Shown piece by piece: positions 1-5,983 of a stretch of 17,780 nucleotides of DNA (its first letter is position 1; every line of letters begins with the position of its first letter). The notes beneath the pieces are model-generated. The model did no database searches and was not told where the DNA came from. It was given only the letters and a program-made list of their open reading frames with translations. Both the position numbers and the translations under genes were made by a program. Source of the stretch: SURF-21 sp964510515. Its GTDB lineage: Bacteria > Actinomycetota > Geothermincolia > Geothermincolales > RBG-13-55-18. The stretch is taken from assembly GCA_964510515.1 (NCBI GenBank), contig CAZEAU010000039.1, forward strand, positions 1 to 17,780, given 5' to 3'.

Positions 1-59
1 AGGCGATAAGCCGGAGGCGTGAAAGGCCGGGACCTGACAACAAGTGCAGCTACCCAGAA
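1..59. repeat. Dispersed repeat, copy 1 (right part of a repeat also at the window end)
   Basis: This stretch matches 17722-17780 at 57 of 59 positions; the differences are at 48 (A here, T there) and 56 (A here, G there). Both copies run into the window edges, so the full unit is longer than seen. It contains CGGGACCTGACAACA (28-42), which resembles the right inverted end of the elements at 170-256 and 289-375 (CAAGACCTGACCCCA). The match is observed. Membership of one repeat family is inferred from the shared GACCTGAC core. Confidence 0.85.
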
Positions 60-62
60 GAG

Positions 63-80
63 CCCGTACCGGTACCGGGC
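63..80. repeat. Short palindrome centred on ACCGGT
   Basis: GCCCGTACCGGTACCGGGC (62-80) is nearly self-complementary, with inner arms GTACC/GGTAC. It sits inside gene-free repeat DNA. It may be part of the larger repeat element. No function is indicated. Confidence 0.4.
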
Positions 81-120
81 CTCACCTTCCGTATGCGAAC
101 CGGTCCCTATGATGACACGC

Positions 121-154
121 CCGGAAGAACATGAGGGGCGTCCGGAAGAACATG
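121..154. repeat. Two direct copies of a 13-bp motif, 21-bp period
   Basis: CCGGAAGAACATG occurs at 121-133 and again at 142-154, separated by AGGGGCGT. It lies between the window-end repeat and the first inverted-repeat element, and adds to the impression that positions 1-383 were built by repeat insertion and duplication. No coding sequence is supported here. Confidence 0.75.
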
Positions 155-168
155 TGCCGCTCACCCCT

Positions 169-264
169 GTGGGGCCACGTCTTGCAAGCCCGGGGTAAAA
201 CCCCAGGTGCGAACTGGGAAGATAGCGAAGCAAGCAAAGAACAAGACCTGACCCCATCCGTATG
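169..264. repeat. Inverted-repeat-bounded miniature element, copy 1
   Basis: The first of two copies, 96 bp matching 288-383 with two differences (within 192-195 and at 259), at a 119-bp offset. The core 170-256 is bounded by 15-bp imperfect inverted ends: TGGGGCCACGTCTTG (170-184) and CAAGACCTGACCCCA (242-256), 13 of 15 positions complementary. Inside are small hairpins: GGGG-TAAAA-CCCC (192-204) and the alternative CCCAG-GTGCGAA-CTGGG (202-218). The arrangement suggests a REP- or MITE-like non-coding element. I recall similar GGGGTCAGGTC ends near Y1-type (REP-associated) transposases in other bacteria, but I cannot check that here. Confidence 0.8.
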
Positions 265-287
265 AGAGCAGGCGCCGGGAGGAAAGC

Positions 288-383
288 GTGGGGCCACGTC
301 TTGCAAGCCCGAGGTAAAACCCCAGGTGCGAACTGGGAAGATAGCGAAGCAAGCAAAGAACAAGACCTGACCCCATCTGTATG
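288..383. repeat. Inverted-repeat-bounded miniature element, copy 2, abutting truA
   Basis: The second copy of the element at 169-264, with inverted ends at 289-303 and 361-375. The GGGG arm of the internal hairpin is GAGG here (311-314), which weakens that small stem. The CCCAG/CTGGG stem is kept. The shared sequence ends 15 bp before the truA start codon, so any upstream promoter element of truA would have to lie inside the repeat. Confidence 0.8.
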
Positions 384-386
384 GCG

Positions 387-392
387 TAGAAT
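387..392 (+). promoter_or_regulatory. Candidate -10 box for a leaderless truA transcript
   Basis: TAGAAT lies six bases before the truA ATG (399), the distance at which transcription would begin on the start codon itself. No Shine-Dalgarno-like sequence precedes the ATG, which fits leaderless initiation, known to be frequent in actinobacteria. No convincing -35 box is visible; the -35 region falls inside repeat copy 2. Inferred from sequence only. Confidence 0.4.
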
Positions 393-398
393 GACGGC

Positions 399-1163
399 AT
401 GGGAAATTACCGGCTTGTTCTGGCTTATGAAGGGACGGAATACCACGGATGGCAGAGGCAGCCGAGCCTGCCCACGGTGCAGGGTGCGCTGGAAGAGGCC
501 TTGGCGCAGGTGACATCGCGGGAATCTCCCGTGTACGCGGCGGGGCGCACGGACGCCGGCGTACATGCCCGTGGACAGGTGGTGAACTTTCACGGCATCA
601 TCAAGCCCACGGCGGCCGCTCTGCCCGCAGCCCTCAACGCCCTCCTTCCCCGCGACGTGGTGGTGAGGAGCTGCGAGAAGGTGGCGGAGAGTTTCCACGC
701 CCGCCACAGCGCCCTCTCCCGGGAATACCGTTACTACATCGACCGCGGCAGGCACCCATCCCCCTTCGGGCGCAGGTACTCCCTGCACTATCCCGGGGAA
801 CTGGACCAAGGGGCGATGGCGGAGGCCCTGCGCGCGCTCGAGGGAACACACGATTTCGCGGCGTTCTCGCGCCGCGAGGGCGGGAGATCGAGGGTGCGGG
901 AGGTCCGCGAGACGGAGGTGACGGCGCACGGACATATGCTGACGATCAGGGTGAAGGCCAACGCCTTCGCCTGGATGATGATGCGCATGCTCTGCGGCAG
1001 CCTGCTCGAGGTGGGCAGGGGCAGGTGGTCCGTCGAGCGTTTCCGCCGGGTGATGGAGGGCGGGGACAACGCCGCGAGCGGGCCCGCGCTCCCTCCCCGG
1101 GGATTGTTCCTGGAGAGGGTGAGCTACGGGGCGGGGGAAAGCCGGGGCGGCGGCGGGTTTTGA
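399..1163 (+). CDS. truA: tRNA pseudouridine(38-40) synthase TruA
   Basis: TruA isomerises uridines 38, 39 and 40 in the anticodon arm of tRNAs to pseudouridine in the cytoplasm. The 254-residue product is a normal length for the family. The hallmark GRTDAGVHA lies at residues 49-57 and contains the catalytic aspartate D52. The N-terminal YRLVLAYEGTEYHGWQRQP and the C-terminal APxGL-type ending (LPPRGLFLERVSY) are also typical. ATG 399 was chosen because family homology begins at once (MGNYRLVLAYEG), although no ribosome binding site precedes it. In many bacteria truA lies beside rplM-rpsI; here those genes are about 8.3 kb downstream, and the upstream neighbour is repeat DNA. Confidence 0.96.
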   Translation: MGNYRLVLAYEGTEYHGWQRQPSLPTVQGALEEALAQVTSRESPVYAAGRTDAGVHARGQVVNFHGIIKPTAAALPAALNALLPRDVVVRSCEKVAESFHARHSALSREYRYYIDRGRHPSPFGRRYSLHYPGELDQGAMAEALRALEGTHDFAAFSRREGGRSRVREVRETEVTAHGHMLTIRVKANAFAWMMMRMLCGSLLEVGRGRWSVERFRRVMEGGDNAASGPALPPRGLFLERVSYGAGESRGGGGF

Positions 1164-1187
1164 ACAACCTGCGCGGGGTGATAATAT
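1160..1187 (+). promoter_or_regulatory. Candidate promoter for the universal stress protein gene
   Basis: TTGAAC (1160-1165) and TAATAT (1182-1187) are separated by 16 bp, close to a housekeeping-sigma promoter. The -35 box overlaps the truA stop codon. Transcription would start near 1194, about 28 bases before the gene. It would let the stress gene be transcribed independently of truA. Confidence 0.45.
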
Positions 1188-1221
1188 TGGCAGACACAGA
1201 AGGCTTGTGAAAGGAGAGGTA

Positions 1222-2118
1222 ATGGCCAAGAAGTTGCTGTTCGCGGTGGACTTCTCACCCTATACGGAGATGCTGCTGGGCTGCGCCGCCGAGCTGGCGG
1301 AGTACGGCATGAACGAGGTATCGCTGCTCAACGTGCTCGAGAGCAAGAAGCACCCAGGCAACGGCGAAGATGAAAACCCGGCCCTGGAGGCGGAGAGGGA
1401 GGAAGCTGAGGGGCACCTGGACAGGTTGAGCGGGGAGCTGGAGGCGGAGGGCTTGAAGGTAAAAAGCGCCCTCAGGTGGGGGAGCCCGGCCCAGGAGATC
1501 GTGGAGGCCGCCAAGGAGGAGGACGTCGACCTCATCTTCATGGGAGCCCGCGGCAAGGGCTTCATAAGCCGCGCCTTTCTTGGCAGCGTGAGTGAGAGAG
1601 TGGTGAAGCTCGCCGACCGCTCGGTGCTGGTACAGCACTGCCGGGAGAAGAAGAGCGACGGGGGGTACACCTGCGAGAACGCTTGCTCCTCCCTCTTCGG
1701 GAACATCCTTATCGCCTGCGACTTCTCCAAGTACTCCGACAGCGTGCAGCCCATAATCATCGACCTCGCCAAGACCCTGTGCACGCCCATGACCCTCCTC
1801 CACGTCGTCGAGGGGAAGGTGGATATGGCACGCGCCCCCCTGGACAAGTTCAAGAAGCGCCAGGCCAAGCGGCAGATGAACAGGCTGGAGGACCTGAGCT
1901 ACGAGCTCGGCGAGTACTGCAAGAGCGTGAAGATAGACGTGGTCAACGGCAGCACCCCGCATGCCATCCTCGCCTATGCGGAGAGGATGGAGGCCTCGCT
2001 CATTATCCTGGGCGCCTTCGGGAGCAGCGGGATAAGCGCGGATCTGCTGGGCAGCGTGACCGAAAAGGTCATGCGCAAGAGCGACCGCCCGGTGCTGGTG
2101 CTGAAATCCAGGCCGTGA
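1222..2118 (+). CDS. Tandem universal stress protein (two UspA domains)
   Basis: The 298-residue protein consists of two UspA-fold domains, roughly residues 1-140 and 158-298. Usp proteins bind nucleotides and help survival under stress; the specific role here cannot be read from sequence. Each domain keeps the ATP-binding signature G-2x-G-9x-G-S: GARG (108-111) with GS (121-122), and GAFG (264-267) with GS (277-278). Both halves could therefore bind ATP. The linker carries three cysteines (C140, C151, C155), a possible metal or redox site, which is speculation. ATG 1222 is chosen over an in-frame GTG at 1207 because AAGGAG (1211-1216) sits five bases before it. It is convergent with manB, with an 81-bp gap. 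Confidence 0.93.
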   Translation: MAKKLLFAVDFSPYTEMLLGCAAELAEYGMNEVSLLNVLESKKHPGNGEDENPALEAEREEAEGHLDRLSGELEAEGLKVKSALRWGSPAQEIVEAAKEEDVDLIFMGARGKGFISRAFLGSVSERVVKLADRSVLVQHCREKKSDGGYTCENACSSLFGNILIACDFSKYSDSVQPIIIDLAKTLCTPMTLLHVVEGKVDMARAPLDKFKKRQAKRQMNRLEDLSYELGEYCKSVKIDVVNGSTPHAILAYAERMEASLIILGAFGSSGISADLLGSVTEKVMRKSDRPVLVLKSRP

Positions 2119-2199
2119 GGGCTCATCCCCCCGGCGGGGCCGCGGCGGTCAGGGGCAACGCCGCGAGCTCGAGCGCGACGGGGAGGCGGATGGGGACGG

Positions 2200-3549
2200 T
2201 CATGACGAGCGGATCACCGCCAGCACTTCGTCGCGTTTCTTCTCCATGAGCTCGCGCGTGACCGCCTCCAGGTTGAGGCGGATGAGCGGCTCGGTGTTCG
2301 AGGGGCGCAGGTTGAACCACCAGTCATCGAACTCGATGGAGATGCCGTCCAGGCGGTCCAACTTCCCGTGCGCATATAGGGCGGCGATCTCCTCCAGCTT
2401 GGCCGGTATGTCCTCGACCCGGCTGTTGATCTCCCCGGAGGCGTGGTATTTTTTAAAGGGCTCGAGTATCTCGGAGAGGGGCCTGCCCTCCAGGCTCACG
2501 ATCTCCAGGATGAACATGGCGGCGATGAGGCCGGAGTCCGCACGGTAGTTGTCGCGGAAATAGTAATGGCCGGAGTGTTCCCCCCCGAAGGCCGCGCCCG
2601 TCTCCGCCATGGTCTGCTTGATGAAGGAATGCCCCACCCGCTCCCGGATGGGGTTGCCGCCGTAGAGGCGGATGGTCTCCGGCACCACCCAGCTGTTGAT
2701 GCAGTTGTAGATGATGTCCTCGCCGGGGTGCGTCTCCAGGATGCGCTTGGCCACCATGGCCGTGGTGAGGGAGCCGCTGACCGCCTCGCCGCGGTCGTCC
2801 ACCAGGAAGACGCGGTCCGCGTCCCCGTCGAAGGCCATGCCCAGGTCGCCTTCCGCCTCCAGGACCCAGCCGGAGAGCAGCTTGATGTTCTCCGGGTTGA
2901 TGGGATCCGGCTGATGGTGGGGAAAGGAGCCGTCCAGCTCGAAGCAGTGCGGGACCAGCTTGCAGGGCAGGCGGTCGAAGAGGGCGGGGAGGATGAGGCC
3001 GCCCATGCCGTTGCCCGCGTCGGCCACCACCGTGAGAGGCTGCAGGGAGGAGGCGTCGATGAAGCCGAGGACGTGATCGACGTAGCGGGACAGCATGTCC
3101 ATTTCCTCCACCCGGCCCGCGGCGTTCACCTCCTCGAACGCCCCTGCCACGACCAGATCGCGCAGCTCCAAGATGCCCGTGTCGGCGCTGATGGGCCCCG
3201 CCTTGCGCCGGCACAGCTTGAGCCCGTTGTATTCCGCCGGGTTATGGGAGGCGGTGAACATGGCCCCGGGGCGGTCGAGCACGCCCGAGGCGAAGTAGAG
3301 CATATCGGTGGAGCAGAGCCCGATGTCCGCTACGTCTGCCCCCTGGGCGACGGCGCCGGCGATGAAGGCGCGGGAAAGCGCCGGCGAGGACAGGCGCATG
3401 TCTCTGCCCACGACGATCCTGTTCTCGCCCAGGAAGGTCACGAAGGCCCTGCCGATGCGGAAGGCCACATCCTCGTCCAGCTGTTGCGGGTAGATGCCCC
3501 TGATGTCATAGGCTTTGAATATCCCGGGGTCGATATCTTTCATGCTCAT
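2200..3549 (-). CDS. manB: Phosphomannomutase/phosphoglucomutase
   Basis: An alpha-D-phosphohexomutase that interconverts hexose 6-phosphates and 1-phosphates (mannose and/or glucose), giving precursors of GDP-mannose or UDP/dTDP-glucose. The 449-residue length is typical. All four functional loops are present: phosphoserine loop TASHNP with S101, metal loop DGDADR (241-246), sugar loop GEHSGH (323-328), and phosphate-binding RPSNTEP (415-421). The N-terminal FKAYDIRGIYP is characteristic of the ManB/AlgC-type branch; this is distinct from GlmM, which is also encoded in the window. The start at 3549 has an AAAGG five bases upstream; a second in-frame ATG lies two codons in. It is divergent from the PGI/PMI gene across a 273-bp spacer. 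Preference for mannose or glucose cannot be decided from motifs. Confidence 0.94.
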   Translation of the reverse strand: MSMKDIDPGIFKAYDIRGIYPQQLDEDVAFRIGRAFVTFLGENRIVVGRDMRLSSPALSRAFIAGAVAQGADVADIGLCSTDMLYFASGVLDRPGAMFTASHNPAEYNGLKLCRRKAGPISADTGILELRDLVVAGAFEEVNAAGRVEEMDMLSRYVDHVLGFIDASSLQPLTVVADAGNGMGGLILPALFDRLPCKLVPHCFELDGSFPHHQPDPINPENIKLLSGWVLEAEGDLGMAFDGDADRVFLVDDRGEAVSGSLTTAMVAKRILETHPGEDIIYNCINSWVVPETIRLYGGNPIRERVGHSFIKQTMAETGAAFGGEHSGHYYFRDNYRADSGLIAAMFILEIVSLEGRPLSEILEPFKKYHASGEINSRVEDIPAKLEEIAALYAHGKLDRLDGISIEFDDWWFNLRPSNTEPLIRLNLEAVTRELMEKKRDEVLAVIRSS

Positions 3550-3822
3550 ACCTGCCTTTCACCCGGGGAAAGCCATTCTACCTGCCGCATGCCGCCCGGG
3601 GACTGCATCGCGGCTCCGGCGCGCCGGCGCAGGCGCCCCCGGGAGCGTAACCTGATAGAATTCTATCACAGCCGCGGGGAAGGGCCGGCGGCGGGAGGGA
3701 GGGGAAAACGCCTTGCCGGAGCCGGCCCCCCGAGCCTTACGCCCCCCTCGCCGCGCGTGCGGGTGGGGGCGGCGGCGCTTTCCCCGTGCGGACGGGCGGC
3801 GGGAGGGGAGAAGGGGGTTTTC
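3550..3822. other. Divergent intergenic region between manB and PGI/PMI
   Basis: This 273-bp spacer must carry the promoters for both divergent genes. It contains the palindrome at 3653-3668, a potential stem between GCTCC (3613-3617) and GGGAGC (3641-3646), and a further stem GCCCCC (3741-3746)/GGGGGC (3765-3770) in the putative leader of the isomerase gene. A plus-strand open frame runs through here from the antisense of manB, but it has no coding character and I do not count it. Confidence 0.6.
3653..3668. promoter_or_regulatory. Perfect 16-bp palindrome with symmetric extended -10 boxes
   Basis: TGATAGAATTCTATCA equals its own reverse complement. Read on either strand it gives TG-A-TAGAAT, an extended -10 promoter element, so the two -10 boxes overlap (plus strand 3656-3661, minus strand 3665-3660). 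Transcription would start near 3668 toward PGI/PMI and near 3653 toward manB. No good -35 box is seen on either side, which fits extended -10 promoters. Alternatively it is the operator of a dimeric regulator. The palindrome is observed; the role is inferred. Confidence 0.55.
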
Positions 3823-4899
3823 ATGCAGGAGGAAGTAAACCTCGACGACGTGATGGCGCTGGAGGAGAGGGACCCCGGCGGGATGCTCGCCGCCATCGAG
3901 TCCTTCCCCAGGCACTGTGCGGACGGCTTGCGGCTGGGGAAGGACCTCGCCGACATCCCGTCCGTGGAAGGCCTGCAAGGGATAGCCTACGTGGGCATGG
4001 GGGGCTCGGCCATCGGGGGCGACATACTGCGCTCTCTCCTGGAGGACGCGCTGGAGATGCCGTTCCGCGTGCACCGCTCCTACCGCCTGCCCTGCATGCT
4101 GGGGCCGCATACCCTGGCCATCTTCGCCAGCTACTCCGGCGACACCGAGGAGACCCTGTCCGCCTTCGATGACGCCTCCTACCTGGGATGCAAGGTCATG
4201 GCCATCACCACCGGCGGGGTACTGCTGGAGAGGGTGCGCACGCGCCGCCTGCCGGCGGTGGTGGTGCCGGGCGGGCTGCAGCCGCGTGCCGCGCTGGCCT
4301 ATCTCTGTCTCCCCGCCGCGGCGGTACTCGAACGCATGGGCCTGCTGCAGGGCTTTGGCAAGGTGGCTTACGAGACGGCGGATTTTCTCGCGGGCAAGCG
4401 GGAGGACTGGGGGCGGCTCGCGCCGACGGACAGGAACTTCGCCAAGAGGCTAGCCCTGCGCCTGCGGGGGAAGATTCCCGTCGTTTATGGCACGGAGGGC
4501 ATCCTGTCGGTGGCGGCATACCGCTGGAAATGCCAGTTCAACGAGAACTCCAAGGTCCCCGCCTTCTCGCATACCCTGCCGGAGATGAACCATAACGAGA
4601 TCGTCGGCTGGCACGCCCTGGACGATTTCAGCCGCAGGGTGGAGGCGGTGTTCCTGGTGGAGGAGGAGGACGACTCGCGCGTCGCCAGGCGGGTGCAGGT
4701 CAGCGCCGAAATCCTGCGGGATAAGGTGGGGGGAGTGACGGTCATCCACGTGGGGGGGCGCACGCGGACGGAAAGACTGTTCTCCGCCATCCACCTGGGC
4801 GATTACGTCTCCGTCTACCTGGCCCTGCTGAACGGCGTGGATCCCACTCCCGTGGAGAGCATCGCCCTGCTCAAGCAGCGCATGGCGCAGGAGGGCTGA
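3823..4899 (+). CDS. Bifunctional phosphoglucose/phosphomannose isomerase (SIS family)
   Basis: The 358-residue protein resembles the PGI/PMI family, which interconverts fructose-6-P with glucose-6-P and with mannose-6-P at one active site. Two sugar isomerase (SIS) lobes are visible. GMGGSAIGGD (58-67) and SYSGDTEET (103-111) are the phosphate-binding loops, and the block FNENSKVPAFSHTLPEMNHNEI (239-260) is a family hallmark. By comparison with the characterised archaeal enzyme, E241, H257 and K351 are the likely catalytic residues. ATG 3823 follows GGAGAAGGGGG (3807-3817); a longer upstream reading is only antisense of manB. It probably shares a transcript with the phosphorylase gene 51 bp downstream and supplies substrate to divergent ManB. 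I know of a similar manB-SIS gene pairing in mycobacteria. Confidence 0.9.
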   Translation: MQEEVNLDDVMALEERDPGGMLAAIESFPRHCADGLRLGKDLADIPSVEGLQGIAYVGMGGSAIGGDILRSLLEDALEMPFRVHRSYRLPCMLGPHTLAIFASYSGDTEETLSAFDDASYLGCKVMAITTGGVLLERVRTRRLPAVVVPGGLQPRAALAYLCLPAAAVLERMGLLQGFGKVAYETADFLAGKREDWGRLAPTDRNFAKRLALRLRGKIPVVYGTEGILSVAAYRWKCQFNENSKVPAFSHTLPEMNHNEIVGWHALDDFSRRVEAVFLVEEEDDSRVARRVQVSAEILRDKVGGVTVIHVGGRTRTERLFSAIHLGDYVSVYLALLNGVDPTPVESIALLKQRMAQEG

Positions 4900-4950
4900 G
4901 AAGACGCCCGCCGCGGCGCGGAGGGGACAAGGCAAGGGAGGCCGGGAGCG

Positions 4951-5766
4951 GTGGAGCTTGCGCGCAAATACCTGGAGGTGCGCCTGCGCGAGGCGGGCCT
5001 TCCTGCGCCCCGCGCGGCGGTGGTGCTGGGCAGCGGCCTGGGGGAAGCGGCTCCGGACATGCCCGGGGCCCTGGAGGTAGAATGGCGCGACCTGCCGGGG
5101 TGGCCGCAGCGCGCCGTTCCCGGCCAGGCCGGGATGATGCGATGCGGCGTTTACGCCGGGGCGGGCCTGATGGTGCAGCTGGGGCGCCTCCATTTCTACG
5201 AGGGGCTGGACATGGAGACGGTGACCATGCCGGTGCGCCTTATGGCTTCCCTGGGGGTGGAGAGGGCCTTCATGGCCAATGCGGCGGGCGCGCTGAACCC
5301 CGCATACGAGCGCGGATGCCTGATGCTGCTGCGCGACCATATAAACCTCATGGGCGCAAACCCCCTGCGCGGCATGCGCGATGCGGAGGGAAACCCCGCT
5401 TTTCTGGACGTCTCGTCCCTTTACGACGAAGGGGCCGGAGACGCGCTCATGGAGAGAGGGAAGCTGTCCGGGTGGCCCATGGAGGGGGGGACGCTGGTGG
5501 CGGTGTCCGGACCATCTTACGAGACGGGCGCCGAGCTGCGCTACCTGCGCCTGGTCGGCGGAGACGCCGTTTCCATGAGCCTGGTGCCGGAGGCCCTCAT
5601 GGCGGGATATCTCGGTATCTCCGTGACCGCGGTGAGTGTGATCACCAACGCGTGGGACCTGAGCAGGCCCCGCCCGCTGTCGCACCGGGAGGTGCTGCAT
5701 GCCGCGGCGGACGCCGTGCCCGCGCTGCGGGAGGTCATCGCCACCTGGGCGGGATCGTGGCAATGA
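4951..5766 (+). CDS. punA: Purine nucleoside phosphorylase (PNP/MTAP family 2)
   Basis: A trimeric-type purine nucleoside phosphorylase, which splits purine (deoxy)nucleosides with phosphate for salvage in the cytosol. The 271 residues carry the phosphate-binding GSG (27-29), GRLHFYEG (78-85, H81), NAAGALNP (110-117), INLMGANPL (131-139), SGPSYET (186-192, E191) and ITN with N233. E191 and N233 correspond to residues that bind 6-oxopurines, so inosine/guanosine is the likely substrate class rather than methylthioadenosine. The usual GMS before VPE is SMS here (208-210), a change beside the substrate-contacting methionine. The GTG start (4951) is supported by AGGGAGG at 4935-4941. It follows PGI/PMI by 51 bp and is probably cotranscribed. 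Confidence 0.92.
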   Translation: MELARKYLEVRLREAGLPAPRAAVVLGSGLGEAAPDMPGALEVEWRDLPGWPQRAVPGQAGMMRCGVYAGAGLMVQLGRLHFYEGLDMETVTMPVRLMASLGVERAFMANAAGALNPAYERGCLMLLRDHINLMGANPLRGMRDAEGNPAFLDVSSLYDEGAGDALMERGKLSGWPMEGGTLVAVSGPSYETGAELRYLRLVGGDAVSMSLVPEALMAGYLGISVTAVSVITNAWDLSRPRPLSHREVLHAAADAVPALREVIATWAGSWQ

Positions 5767-5811
5767 GGCCCTTGGGGCTCACGCATGCCGGCGAGATGAG
5801 GGCGATCCTTC

Positions 5812-5840
5812 TTTACAAACCTCCGCAAGTAGTGTAGCAT
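5812..5840 (+). promoter_or_regulatory. Candidate promoter of the proVWX operon
   Basis: TTTACA (5812-5817) and TAGCAT (5835-5840) are separated by exactly 17 bp. The expected start point is near 5847, leaving a leader of about 137 bases before the GTG at 5984. Boxes differ from consensus at a few positions; no experimental support. Confidence 0.5.
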
Positions 5841-5896
5841 TAATGCCGTTTTGTTCGGGATTCGAGAAGACAGGTTGATCCAGGCCCGAACGCGCG

Positions 5897-5931
5897 GCCC
5901 CTTTGCGCGGAATGCGTCCGCCCAAAGGAGC
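5897..5931 (+). promoter_or_regulatory. Leader hairpin holding a Shine-Dalgarno-like AAAGGAG
   Basis: CCTTTG (5900-5905) pairs with CAAAGG (5923-5928). After a C-C mismatch, GCGGA (5907-5911) pairs with TCCGC (5917-5921), closing the loop ATGCG. GC (5897-5898) extends the base with 5930-5931. The 3' arm includes AAAGGAG (5924-5930), but no start codon follows at a usable distance, so a short leader peptide is not supported. A role in regulation or mRNA stability is a guess. Confidence 0.45.
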
Positions 5932-5983
5932 AAATAGCAAGCGATAAGCAGGAGCATCAGTCATCTTTTTTGTAAACGGATGC

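Larger units (their letters stand above)
5767..5983 (+). promoter_or_regulatory. proV upstream/leader region, less GC-rich than surroundings
   Basis: This 217-bp spacer is visibly poorer in GC than its neighbours from about 5805 to 5985. It holds a promoter candidate (5812-5840), a hairpin (5897-5931), and inverted TTTACAAA (5812-5819)/TTTGTAAA (5969-5976) that bracket the segment. Overlapping minus-strand open frames give no recognisable protein. A regulated leader for the osmoprotectant operon, or a small inserted element carrying its promoter, are the two readings I favour. Confidence 0.45.

Noticed and set aside
121..383. CRISPR array
   Set aside because: Only two copies of each unit, units of 13 and 96 bp, no regular spacers and no cas genes.
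82..516. Minus-strand open frame of 144 codons across the repeats and the start of truA
   Set aside because: It translates the two repeat copies (giving a duplicated peptide in shifted frames) and then truA antisense. No family resemblance and no good start site.
2127..2140. Bidirectional terminator between the stress protein gene and manB
   Set aside because: Only a four-pair CCCC/GGGG stem with no T-tract is visible; too weak to call, though convergent genes make some terminator likely.
2443..3822. Long plus-strand open frame continuous with PGI/PMI, giving a possible 818-residue fusion
   Set aside because: The upstream part is antisense of manB and of the spacer. Family homology and a ribosome binding site place the start at 3823. 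High GC makes such shadow frames common.
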